Source of the DNA: Mucidula mucida
Lineage: Eukaryota > Basidiomycota > Agaricomycetes > Agaricales > Physalacriaceae
Assembly (NCBI GenBank): GCA_015501055.1
Contig: JADNYV010000666.1
Coordinates: 1-18,405 of the forward strand
Reading direction: 5' to 3'
DNA: 18,405 bases
Positions 7,729 through 18,076 of the stretch are shown here, one piece after another (the first letter of the stretch is position 1; each line of letters opens with the position of its first letter). Position numbers and translations under genes: made by a program. Under the pieces are notes generated by a model. The model worked only from the letters and a program-made list of their open reading frames with translations. It was not told where the DNA came from and did not search any database.

Positions 7729-7740
7729 TATAACCCTACG
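7729..7740. repeat. TATAACCCTACG border motif, copy 2
   Basis: Identical to 6750-6761 and immediately followed by the 10-bp array. A TATATAA string overlaps its start, but nothing downstream suggests a transcription unit. Confidence 0.7.
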
Positions 7741-7910
7741 AACCTCAGCGAACCTCAGCGAGACCCAGCGAACCTCAGCGAACCTCAGCGAACCTCAACG
7801 AGCCTCAGCGAACCTCAGCGAACCTCAGCGAACCTCAGCGAGACCCAGCGAGACCCAGCGAGACTCAGCGAGACTCAGCGAACCTCAGCGAACCTCAGCG
7901 AACCTCAGTG
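7741..7910. repeat. 10-bp minisatellite, 17 copies
   Basis: Seventeen uninterrupted units of exactly 10 bp, consensus AACCTCAGCG, with variants AGACCCAGCG, AGACTCAGCG, AGCCTCAGCG and AACCTCAACG. All forward frames are open because the unit has no stop, so the apparent LSEPQRTSAN peptide repeat is a consequence of the DNA repeat. The reverse strand has a stop in every frame. Unit 2 has the same 17 copies in the same order. Confidence 0.97.
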
Positions 7911-8197
7911 GACTGTACTGAAGATGGGTATCATAGACTGAGTAAATTACTTCCCGCACCTGTATTGGCCTCTTATGGGGTTCTAGAACCACTCCTGAGT
8001 AGTGGAAGATCCCGTGAACCGACTTCAAGATGATCGTGCGCCACAACTTGATCGGCTCATAGCTCGCTCAAAGTATAATTATATGGTCTGATATTTCGTA
8101 CAGTACATCCCCTTAGGTGTACCTACAACTTCCTCTCTTACAAAATACCCATATTTTTTTTTCCGTTTTGCGTCCTAGCAACTGAAGTAGGGGTAAT
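7911..8197. other. AT-rich island between arrays
   Basis: The only clearly AT-rich stretch close to arrays: GTATAATTATATGG at 8073-8086, TAGGT-GT-ACCTA dyad near 8114-8125, and a T9 tract at 8154-8162. There is no credible open frame. It could be an origin-like, promoter-like or matrix-attachment segment, or simply unique spacer. None of these can be proved here. Confidence 0.5.
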
Positions 8198-8830
8198 GTC
8201 ACCCTCTCCCACAGTATAGGTAGAACACTCTCTAAGCGTCTACCTTGCACGCCAGGTCATGATGCGTGAGAGCCCATGTCGACCAAAGCGCGAACGTACA
8301 TTGGCCACACCAGCAGCTTGACTGGCCTTCAACGGGTACAGTACAGGCTTTGACCCAGTTGAAGCGTACACGGACTCGCCGTCAACGTCTACAAGAAGTG
8401 TAGTACATGACTACACTCACTTGACACCGTCTTAACGAACCGCTCAGCCCTCGTCCCATGTCACCCTCAATCACCCCCACATTATAGGTAGAACACTCTC
8501 TAAGCGTCTACTTTGCCCATCCCGTCATGAAGCGTGAAAGCCCATGTCGACCAAAGCGCGAACGTACATTGACCACACCACCAGCTTGCCCAGCCTTCAA
8601 CGGGTATAGTACAAGACTTGACCCCTTGAAGCGTACACGGACTCGCCGTCAACGTCTACAAGGAAGGTAGTACAAGACTACACTCACTTGAACCGTCTTA
8701 ACGAACCGCTCAGCCCTCGTTCCATGCTACCCTCGCCAACACTATAGGTAGAACACTCTCTAAGCGTATACCTTGCACGTCCAGCCATGAAGCGTGAAAG
8801 CCCATGTCGACCAACGAAGCGTACATTCCC
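8198..8830. repeat. Second satellite array, unit 1
   Basis: About 2.5 monomers of the 261-bp family, with anchors at 8393 and 8660 (267 bp apart), plus a third partial copy. The dyad loop reads ACATG rather than ACAAG at the first anchor, and the left arm is shortened to GTAGT at the second. The junction near 8450-8485 looks mosaic. Unit 2 has one extra monomer here. Confidence 0.9.
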
Positions 8831-9025
8831 AAGCTTGAGTCGACCTCAGTGCTGTCTTAACCCCCACGCGCACGCCGACACTCACAAGGTTGACTGAACG
8901 TCAGTGGTGGCTTCACCCTGACTCATACTGTAGGAACAACCGTCTCTGAGCGTGCATGCTGCACCAGCCACCATAAAGCGTGACAGCCCATTGCCCACCA
9001 AAGCGCGAGCGTACATTCGCAAGGC
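8831..9025. repeat. Variant satellite copy near unit end
   Basis: A diverged copy with CTCATACTGTAGGAAC, AAGCGTGACAGCCCATTGCC and GCGAGCGTACATT. It is closest to the copy at 4424-4572. The two lie at the downstream edge of the two satellite arrays, so an array plus this edge may have been duplicated together. Confidence 0.75.
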
Positions 9026-9161
9026 TGACCTGAACTGGACGCGATACTTGACTGACCTCTTGTTACAAGACTTCAACCAAGTGTAACAGAACCCCCATCC
9101 TACCTCTAACAACGCGGCACGCCACACCACTGACTTGCCTACCACCTTGCACACTCAACAT
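9026..9161. other. Unit end segment
   Basis: A short gene-free stretch. GACTGACCTCTTGTTA resembles CTTGTCTGTCCTCTTGTTA near 4590, again pairing the edges of the two arrays. It runs straight into unit 2 without a recognisable junction signal. Confidence 0.5.
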
Positions 9162-9269
9162 GAACAATACTAACGACACTTTGACATCCCCCACACTGAC
9201 TTCATACGTACTATGTAGACTCTTGCTGTACTCTAATCTACTTATGCGCGAGAGATCACCAAAGTCTTT
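9162..9269. other. Unit 2 start segment
   Basis: Same as 1-107 plus one base (GTAGACTCTTG here, GTAGATCTTG at the window edge). It is preceded by real sequence here, so this is the more reliable version. Confidence 0.6.
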
Positions 9270-9301
9270 AGGGCTAGAACCCTACCTTGTTTGTCTGCCC
9301 T
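9270..9301. repeat. Border block, unit 2
   Basis: Identical to 108-139. Confidence 0.75.
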
Positions 9302-9310
9302 CCAGAAAGA

Positions 9311-9492
9311 ATTGGTCGACGAACACAAGGAAAGTGGTCAACCTCAAGACATTGGTCGACGAACACAAGAAAAGTAGTCGACCACAACCCATTGGTGGGC
9401 GAACACACTAAACTGCTGGACGAACACACTAAATTGGTCGACCACAAGACATTGGTAACGGAATAGACTACATTGGTTGATGAATACACTAA
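9311..9492. repeat. 18-22 bp minisatellite, unit 2
   Basis: Same nine copies and order as 149-330, with no length change. The 12-bp palindrome follows at 9511-9522. Confidence 0.85.
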
Positions 9493-9566
9493 TCTGGCAA
9501 TGGTGCCTGGTTGGTCGACCAAGGAGCACGCAGTCACCCAGAGATATGTATCGCGGGGAATCCGGA

Positions 9567-10588
9567 ATACTATGGCTAGGGTCTTGAACTACTGTAGTAG
9601 CCGTTCAACACTTTGCGATGTGACGTCCTCCCATAGTAGAGGCGGAACACTCTTCACACGTCTACTTGGCACGTCTTCAACGAGTGTAGTACCCGTTCAA
9701 GACTTAGCCCATGTTAATCTCTATAGGTAGAACACCGCGTTAGGCGCCTATGGCGCACATGCAGTCATGCGGCGGGAAAACCCCATGTCCACCACAGCGC
9801 AAGGGTACATCGACCAGTCAAAGAGCTTGACTAGCGTTCAACGGGTGGAGTACAAGACCTCACCCAGTTGATGCGTACACGGACTCGCAATGAACGTCTT
9901 CAAGAAGTGTAGTCCAACCCTTCACTCACTTGAAGCATCTCAACGAACCGTACAACGCCTGTCCCAAGTTAACCTGTCCGACAAAATAGATATAACGCTT
10001 CTTAGGCGTCTACTCGACAGTGTCGACACGTCAAGGCATGAGCCGTGAAAGCTGATGTGCGCCAAAGAGCAAAGGTACATTGGCCAGGCAACCAGCTTGA
10101 CGTGCCTTCACCCATTTGAACCACCCTCAAGTAGCCGTTTAACGCTTTGGCATGTCACTCTCTCCCATAGTAAAGATAGAACCCTCCCTGAGGCGTCTCC
10201 TCGCCACGTCGCGTTTCAAAGCCGTCTCTTCAGCGTCACTCAACCATTTTAATGGGCATACTAGACCTCTGAGGACATGATATCGGCAGCGACGTTCAAC
10301 CCTTAACAACGAGGTTCTCGTCCGACTCCATGACTTGAGCGCCTTGCTCGAAGGCAAGCGCGCGCAGGCTTGTTTCAACACTTCTCCCTTCATTGCGGAC
10401 CACACACCGGCAGCATATGCGGTTTGCTATTCAGTGCCAAACTGAAGAATTCGATTTCAAGATGGCGAAGGAAGACCTCGCCTTCAACGAGTACAGTGTT
10501 CTCTTACTGCCCCCAAGCCGGGACATAGAGTCCCTTTCCAGCGCCAGATATGTCCTCTGTCATTAAAGCGTGCGCTGGCCGCCCCGTG
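9567..10588. repeat. Decayed satellite block, unit 2
   Basis: Matches 405-1426 base for base as far as I compared, including the candidate hairpin at 10339-10363. Confidence 0.7.
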
Positions 10589-13414
10589 TTACTCTCGCCC
10601 ACAGTATAGGTAGGACACTCTCTAAGCGTCTACTTTGCACGCCAGGTCATGATGCGTGAGAGCCCATGTCGACCAAAGCGCGAACGTACATTGACCACAC
10701 CACCAGCTTGACCAGCCTTCAACGGTTATACTACAAGCCTTGAGCCCGTTGAAGCGTACACGGACTCGCTGTCAACGTCTACAAGGAATGTAGTACAAGA
10801 CTACACTCACTTGAACCGTCTTAACGAACCGCTCAGCCCTCGTCCCATGTTAATCACTCCCACACTATAGGTAGAGCACTCTCTAAGCGTCTACTTTGCA
10901 CGTCCGGCCATGAAGCGTGAAAGCCCGTGTCGACCAAAGCGCGAACGTACATTGACCACACCACCAGCTTGACCAGCCTTCAACGGTTACAGTACAAGCC
11001 TTGAACCCGTTGAAGCGTACACGGACTCGCCGTCAACGTCTACAAGAAGTGTAGTACAAGACTACACTCACTTGAGCCCTCTTAACGAACCGTTCAGCGC
11101 GTACATTGACCGGTCCAAAAGCTTGACTGCCCTTCAACGGGTATAGGACAAGACTTTACCTCGTTGAACCGTACAGGGACTCGCCGTCAACGTCTACAAG
11201 AAGTGTAGTACAAGACTACACTCACTTGAACCGTCTTAACGAACCTCTCAGCCCTCGTCCCATGTTACCCTCTCCCACAGTATAGGTAGAACACTCTCTA
11301 AGCGTCTACCTTGCACGCCAGGTCATGAAGCGTGAAAGCCCATGTCGACCAAAGCGCGAACGTACATTGACCACACCGCCAGCTTGACTAGCCTTCAACG
11401 GTTATACTACAAGCCTTGAGCCCGTTGAAGCGTACACGGACTCGCCGTCAACGTCTACAAGAAGTGTAGTACACGACTACACTCACTTGAACCGTCTTAA
11501 CGAACCGCTCAGCCCTCGTCCCATGTTAATCACCCCCACATTAGAGGTAGAACACTCTCTGAGCGTCTACCTTGCACGCCAGGTCATGATGCGTGAGAGC
11601 CCATGTCGACCAAAGCGCGAACGTACATTGGCCACACCAGCAGCTTGACTGGCCTTCAACGGTTACAGTACAAGCCTTGAGCCCGTTGAAGCGTACACGG
11701 ACTCGGCGTCAACGTCTACAAGAAGTGTAGTACAAGACTACACTCACTTGAACCGTCTTAACGAACCTCTCAGCCCTCGTCCCATGTTACCCTCTCCCAC
11801 AGTATAGGTAGAACACTCTCTGAGCGTCTACCTTGCACGCCAGGTCATGATGCGTGAGAGCCCATGTCGACCAAAGCGCGAACGTACATTGACCGCACCA
11901 CCAGCTTGACCAGCCTTCAACGGTTACAGTACAAGCCTTGAGCCCGTTGAAGCGTACACGGACTCGCCGTCAACGTCTACAAGAAGTGTAGTACAAGACT
12001 ACACTCACTTGAGCCCTCTTAACGAACCGTTCAGCGCGTACATTGACCGGTCCAAAAGCTTGACTGCCCTTCAACGGGTATAGGACAAGACTTTACCTCG
12101 TTGAACCGTACAGGGACTCGCCGTCAACGTCTACAAGAAGTGTAGTACAAGACTACACTCACTTGAACCGTCTTAACGAACCTCTCAGCCCTCGTCCCAT
12201 GTTACCCTCTCCCACAGTATAGGTAGAACACTCTCTAAGCGTCTACCTTGCACGCCAGGTCATGAAGCGTGAAAGCCCATGTCGACCAAAGCGCGAACGT
12301 ACATTGACCACACCGCCAGCTTGACTAGCCTTCAACGGTTATACTACAAGCCTTGAGCCCGTTGAAGCGTACACGGACTCGCTGTCAACGTCTACAAGAA
12401 TGTAGTACAAGACTACACTCACTTGAACCGTCTTAACGAACCGCTCAGCCCTCGTCCCATGTTAATCACTCCCACACTATAGGTAGACACTCTCTAAGCG
12501 TCTACTTTGCACGCCGGCATGAAGCGTGAAAGCCCGTGTCGACCAAAGCGCGAACGTACATTGACCACACCCCAGCTTGACCAGCCTTCAACGGTTACAG
12601 TACAAGCCTTGAACCCGTTGAAGCGTACACGGACTCGCCGTCAACGTCTACAAGAAGTGTAGTACACGACTACACTCACTTGAACCGTCTTAACGAACCG
12701 CTCAGCCCTCGTCCCATGTTAATCACCCCCACATTAGAGGTAGAACACTCTCTGAGCGTCTACCTTGCACGCCAGGTCATGATGCGTGAGAGCCCATGTC
12801 GACCAAAGCGCGAACGTACATTGGCCACACCAGCAGCTTGACTGGCCTTCAACGGTTACAGTACAAGCCTTGAGCCCGTTGAAGCGTACACGGACTCGCC
12901 GTCAACGTCTACAAGAAGTGTAGTACAAGACTACACTCACTTGAACCGTCTTAACGAACCGCTCAGCCCTCGTCCCATGTTACCCTCTCCCACAGTATAG
13001 GTAGAACACTCTCTGAGCGTCTACCTTGCACGCCAGGTCATGATGCGTGAGAGCCCATGTCGACCAAAGCGCGAACGTACATTGACCACACCGCCAGCTT
13101 GACTAGCCTTCAACGGTTATACTACAAGCCTTGAGCCCGTTGAAGCGTACACGGACTCGCTGTCAACGTCTACAAGGAATGTAGTACAAGACTACACTCA
13201 CTTGAACCGTCTTAACGAACCGCTCAGCCCTCGTCCCATGTTAATCACTCCCACACTATAGGTAGAGCACTCTCTAAGCGTCTACTTTGCACGTCCGGCC
13301 ATGAAGCGTGAAAGCCCGTGTCGACCAAAGCGCGAACGTACATTGACCACACCACCAGCTTGACTAGCCTTCAACGGGTGTAGTACCAGACTTGACCCAG
13401 TTGAAGCGTACACG
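10589..13414. repeat. Main satellite array, unit 2
   Basis: Anchors fall at 10783, 11044, 11198, 11459, 11720, 11981, 12135, 12396, 12652, 12913 and 13174. The spacings are 154 (twice), 261 (seven times) and 256 (once). Compared with unit 1 it lacks one short monomer and both 6-bp insertions, and it has a damaged 256-bp copy. Its first monomer (AAGGAATGTAG type) resembles the last monomer of both arrays rather than the first of unit 1, so monomer order has been reshuffled. Confidence 0.95.
12390..12575. repeat. Satellite copy with clustered small deletions
   Basis: Against the otherwise matching segment at about 10780-10970, this copy has lost bases at ACAAG-AATG, GTAGA-CACTC, CACG-CCGGC-ATG and ACACC-CCAGC. 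All the losses are 1-2 bp and fall within about 180 bp. Confidence 0.8.
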
Positions 13415-13563
13415 CACACTCACAAAGTTGACTCAACGTCAGTCCTGGCTTATCCCTCTGTCATACTATAGGAACGACCGTCTCTGAGCGTGCATGCTGC
13501 ACCCGCCAGCAAGAAGCGTGACAGCCCATTGGCCACCAAAGCGCGAGCGTACATTCACAAGGC
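13415..13563. repeat. Variant satellite copy, unit 2
   Basis: Same as 4424-4572. Confidence 0.75.
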
Positions 13564-13959
13564 TGGCCGTAGCTGAACGCGAGACTTGTCTGTCCTCTTG
13601 TTAGGGAGCCTCACCAAAGCGTACCAGAACCCCACCCCCTTCACTGACTTCAAACGCCATACTGACCCAACGGCTGCCCTTCTTACTGCCTAAGGATGCA
13701 CCTGAGTGACATTTAAACCTGCTTCATTCGTCCTACAAACTCATTCGTCCTACATAGACTCTTGTTGTACTCCAATCTACTTCTAACCCTATACTGTTAC
13801 TTGCTAAGGATTCGCAAACATCAGTCAACGTTGCACTTTCTGCATTCGGGCTATCAACCACTACATAAACTGTTGTTGTACTCTACCTCTATACTATCTA
13901 CTTCTGCCCCTCGACAAGAACACCACTAATACTGAACCAACGGTTGGACTTTCGCGCGA
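13564..13959. other. Weakly repetitive segment, unit 2
   Basis: Same as 4573-4968; no gene seen. Confidence 0.55.
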
Positions 13960-14271
13960 GTGAACATTGAACTTGGTTCATTCAGGTCACCTTCTGCCGC
14001 TCTTGCCCCCCACCACCCCCCTCCGCCCCGCCCTCAAGTCCTCCAGCCTGACTTCCCCCACTGCTTCTCCCCCGTTCGCTGGCCTGATCCTCCGCTGCCT
14101 CAGAACTTTCAAGGCCAAGTGAAGGCCCTGAAGCAGCGGAGGACCAGCCCAGTGTACGGGGCCAGACAGAAGCAGCCTAGGGCTGGCCCTCCCCGTCATC
14201 TTTATCCCTTACCTTGGTACCAAAAGGGGCAGTAGTCAAGGCTTCGAGCTGCTGGTGGAAACAACTCTCAT
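13960..14271. other. Pyrimidine-rich segment with inverted repeat, unit 2
   Basis: Same as 4969-5280. The 11-bp stem lies at 14088-14098 and 14133-14143. Confidence 0.55.
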
Positions 14272-14548
14272 ACTGTTCAAACGAGAGTGTAGCACTCTAC
14301 TGAATGTTGATGCAAGTGTTGGTGCTCATCCAAATGGTTTCTATCAAGATGACACAATGCTCTCGAAACCCTCTCACCCAAAGGTGAAAGCATAGGAACA
14401 TGATGCGACCTCGAATTAGAACCACTCAGCGCTGCGGCACACTTGCACGCCCATTCCGCTTGAACAGCGTCCAATCCCACCCACCAAGACCGCGACTCGG
14501 ATAAGGGAGCACACCGTCCTTTCCTGCAAGAGGAATGTCACCCCTCAT
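14272..14548. other. Gene-free single-copy segment, unit 2
   Basis: Same as 5281-5557; nothing recognised. Confidence 0.45.
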
Positions 14549-14871
14549 AATGGCATACATAGTACCCACCAACGCGCGAAGCGTACACATGCAAGCTTGA
14601 CTCGACCGTAGTGTTGTCTTATCCCACTCCCATACTATAGGAACGCCAGCCTCTAAGCGTGCATGCCGCTCTAGCCAGCATGAAGCGTGAAAGCCCATTA
14701 CCCACCAAAGCGCGAAGCGTACATTCACAAGGTTGACTGAACCACAGTGCTGCCTTATCCCACTCCCATAGTATAGAAACAGCAGCCTCTAAGCGTGCAT
14801 GCCGCTCTAGCCAGCATGAAGCGTGAAAGCCCATTACCCACCAAAGCGCGAAGCGTACATTTGCATGGCTG
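14549..14871. repeat. Direct repeat copy a and 136-bp variant satellite, unit 2
   Basis: Same as 5558-5880. Copies of the 136-bp unit start at 14619 and 14755. Confidence 0.85.
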
Positions 14872-15232
14872 ACTTGAACCCAACATAAGGCTTAATTGAC
14901 CTGCCATTGAAGATCTCAGTGAGAACCACAACCACCCTTGTTTGACAGTAGTATTCCTACACCTTCTGCGCTAGTCATATCCTATGGCCAACACTCTATG
15001 GCCCAGTCAGCTTCCGAATCGAGAAGTATCCTCCAACTATGCTTGAAGGGGGGTTTAGTCAGCTTCCCTCTCCCCGATCACAATCATTGGGAGTTCAATA
15101 TCTCAACATCCCTACCATAGGATCTCCTCAAACTTTGAAATATACTATGTCAAACCCTTTACGGCTCTGATAGAGCAAAGAAAACAGGGGGTCAGAATTT
15201 TTTCTTTCAATTAAATTAGCCCACAGCCGATT
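14872..15232. other. AT-richer single-copy segment, unit 2
   Basis: Same as 5881-6241; no gene seen. Confidence 0.5.
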
Positions 15233-15311
15233 AATGGCATACATATTACTCACTAACGTGTGAAGCGTACACATGCAAGCTTGACTCGACCGTAGTGTTG
15301 GCTTATCCGTG
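15233..15311. repeat. Direct repeat copy b, unit 2
   Basis: Same as 6242-6320, with all the C-to-T differences retained. Confidence 0.8.
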
Positions 15312-15320
15312 TTGGTCCAC

Positions 15321-15541
15321 GTAGCCCGACGGGCTACAACAGGCAACACAATGTGCTCTGTTATGTGCGCATGTGAACCAGAAGTAAATACAGTCAGGCA
15401 CTGGGCAGATCAACAGATCAGTATGCTGCTTGACGTAGCCCGGCGGGCTGCGACAGGCAGCACGATGCACCTCTGTGACGCGCCAGTGACAGCCGCATCT
15501 GGGCAAGCATGTGTGTGATGTGATGTAGCCCACCGGGCTAC
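15321..15541. repeat. Three 17-bp palindromes, unit 2
   Basis: Copies at 15321-15337, 15435-15451 and 15525-15541, identical to 6330-6346, 6444-6460 and 6534-6550. Confidence 0.85.
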
Positions 15542-15751
15542 GCATAGATACCGCGCCAGAGCACCGCGCCTGAGTGCACGTGGCCAGAGCACTAGTACAA
15601 CACGTACCATGAACTATAGACCACCCTACGCCTGCAATGTCTCACTCCTGGGATGCTGGGCACCTACCTGACCAGTCCTAGAGCTAGGGTAACCATAGCT
15701 AGGGTTGCCAGGGTTGACCCTGGAGGCTCTATTTCTCTCCTATAACCCTAC
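15542..15751. other. Linker with dyad and border motif, unit 2
   Basis: Same as 6551-6760. The CCAGGGT/ACCCTGG dyad is at 15708-15723 and TATAACCCTACG is at 15741-15752. Confidence 0.6.
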
Positions 15752-16250
15752 GTGCTCTCTCGCCAATTCTGCGAGAGCAGCACATACTAGCGGCCTCTGA
15801 TTGAGTGAGTGAGGTGTGTTCTAGCAAAGGGTACCCTCTCGCCAATTCAGCGAGGGCAGCACAGGATAGCTGAATGGTGAAGCGTGCTCTCTCGCCAATT
15901 CTGCGAGAGCAGCACATACTAGTGGCCTCTGATTGAGTGAGTGAGGTGTGTTCTAGCAAAGGGTACCCTCTCGCCAATTCAGCGAGGGCCGCACAGGATA
16001 GCTGAATGGTGAAGCGTGCTCTCTCGCCAATTCAGCGAGAGCAGCACATACTAGCGGCCTCTAATTGAGTGAGTGAGGTGTGTTCTAGCAAAGGGTACCC
16101 TCTCGCCAATTCAGCGAGGGCCGCACAGGATAGCTGAATGGTGAAGCGTGCTCTCTCGCCAATTCAGCGAGAGCAGCACATACTAGCGGCCTCTAATTGA
16201 GTGAGTGAGGTGTGTTCTAGCAAAGGGTACCCTCTCGCCAATTCAGCGAG
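15752..16250. repeat. 132-bp hairpin tandem repeat, unit 2
   Basis: Copies start at 15752, 15884, 16016 and 16148, with the same sequence variants in the same order as unit 1. This array did not change in copy number, unlike the satellite arrays. Confidence 0.95.
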
Positions 16251-16601
16251 CTCAACACCGGCTATCCACTTTGAGACGTCACAAGGGCATGCACCAGCAC
16301 TGCAAGCCATAAGCAACAGGCACTCTCTTGCCTATTCAGCCAAGTGACGGGCGACCTCTCGCCACTTCAGCGAGCACAGCATAGGCTAGCCACTTTGGGG
16401 TACTAGTACCTTAGCTATCTGTTTAGCGTAGGCGGAATCAAAACTGTAACATTGTAACACAAGCGACGGGCAACCTCTCGCCACTTCAGCGCGCACAACA
16501 TAGGCTAGCCACGTCGGCATGCACGAGAGATCACAAGGGCATGTACCAGCGCTTCATGCCGTAAGTAACGGGCGCCCTCTGTCTATTCAGCGAGCGCAAC
16601 A
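16251..16601. repeat. Decayed hairpin-repeat region, unit 2
   Basis: Same as 7260-7610. Confidence 0.75.
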
Positions 16602-16686
16602 CAGAATGACCACTGATCACTACCCCAAGTACAGACAGGCTTCTTCAGTACTGGCTAAGTGGCATGGTTGAGGACCACGGGGCTTG

Positions 16687-16731
16687 AGGGCTAGCACCCT
16701 ACCTTGTCTGCTTGCCCTATATAACCCTACG
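16687..16731. repeat. Border block and border motif, unit 2
   Basis: The 32-bp block is at 16687-16718 and TATAACCCTACG at 16720-16731, the same as 7696-7740. Confidence 0.7.
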
Positions 16732-16901
16732 AACCTCAGCGAACCTCAGCGAGACCCAGCGAACCTCAGCGAACCTCAGCGAACCTCAACGAGCCTCAGC
16801 GAACCTCAGCGAACCTCAGCGAACCTCAGCGAGACCCAGCGAGACCCAGCGAGACTCAGCGAGACTCAGCGAACCTCAGCGAACCTCAGCGAACCTCAGT
16901 G
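16732..16901. repeat. 10-bp minisatellite, unit 2
   Basis: Seventeen copies, same order of variants as 7741-7910. Confidence 0.97.
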
Positions 16902-17188
16902 GACTGTACTGAAGATGGGTATCATAGACTGAGTAAATTACTTCCCGCACCTGTATTGGCCTCTTATGGGGTTCTAGAACCACTCCTGAGTAGTGGAAGA
17001 TCCCGTGAACCGACTTCAAGATGATCGTGCGCCACAACTTGATCGGCTCATAGCTCGCTCAAAGTATAATTATATGGTCTGATATTTCGTACAGTACATC
17101 CCCTTAGGTGTACCTACAACTTCCTCTCTTACAAAATACCCATATTTTTTTTTCCGTTTTGCGTCCTAGCAACTGAAGTAGGGGTAAT
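16902..17188. other. AT-rich island, unit 2
   Basis: Same as 7911-8197, with the T9 tract at 17145-17153. Confidence 0.5.
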
Positions 17189-18076
17189 GTCACCCTCTCC
17201 CACAGTATAGGTAGAACACTCTCTAAGCGTCTACCTTGCACGCCAGGTCATGATGCGTGAGAGCCCATGTCGACCAAAGCGCGAACGTACATTGGCCACA
17301 CCAGCAGCTTGACTGGCCTTCAACGGGTACAGTACAGGCTTTGACCCAGTTGAAGCGTACACGGACTCGCCGTCAACGTCTACAAGAAGTGTAGTACAAG
17401 ACTACACTCACTTGACACCGTCTTAACGAACCTCTCAGCCCTCGTCCCATGTCACCCTCTCCCACAGTATAGGTAGAACACTCTCTAAGCGTCTACCTTG
17501 CACGCCAGGTCATGATGCGTGAGAGCCCATGTCGACCAAAGCGCGAACGTACATTGGCCACACCAGCAGCTTGACTGGCCTTCAACGGGTACAGTACAGG
17601 CTTTGACCCAGTTGAAGCGTACACGGACTCGCCGTCAACGTCTACAAGAAGTGTAGTACATGACTACACTCACTTGAACCGTCTTAACGAACCGCTCAGC
17701 CCTCGTCCCATGTTAATCACCCCCACATTATAGGTAGAACACTCTCTAAGCGTCTACTTTGCCCATCCCGTCATGAAGCGTGAAAGCCCATGTCGACCAA
17801 AGCGCGAACGTACATTGACCACACCACCAGCTTGCCCAGCCTTCAACGGGTATAGTACAAGACTTGACCCCTTGAAGCGTACACGGACTCGCCGTCAACG
17901 TCTACAAGGAAGGTAGTACAAGACTACACTCACTTGAACCGTCTTAACGAACCGCTCAGCCCTCGTTCCATGCTACCCTCGCCAACACTATAGGTAGAAC
18001 ACTCTCTAAGCGTATACCTTGCACGTCCAGCCATGAAGCGTGAAAGCCCATGTCGACCAACGAAGCGTACATTCCC
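17189..18076. repeat. Second satellite array, unit 2 (one extra monomer)
   Basis: Anchors at 17384, 17646 and 17906. Unit 1 has only two anchors, so this array is about 255 bp longer. The first two monomers are close to each other in sequence, which fits a tandem duplication here or a collapse in unit 1. Confidence 0.9.

Larger units (their letters stand above)
1..9161. repeat. Long tandem unit, copy 1 (about 9.16 kb)
   Basis: This is the first of two same-orientation copies. Every non-satellite segment reappears in unit 2 in the same order, at offsets of 9162 (60 to about 1600), 8991 (about 4180 to 8400) and 9246 (after about 8660). The offset changes only inside the two satellite arrays, so the copies differ there by whole monomers. 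No gene is recognisable on either strand. A single C is missing at the window edge near position 58 compared with unit 2. Whether this is a genomic tandem array, a circular molecule or an assembly product cannot be told from sequence alone. Confidence 0.95.

Noticed and set aside
7693..7941. Protein with LSEPQRTSAN repeats
   Set aside because: A 10-bp repeat without a stop gives a 10-residue repeat in all three forward frames at once. This is a property of the DNA repeat and not evidence of coding.
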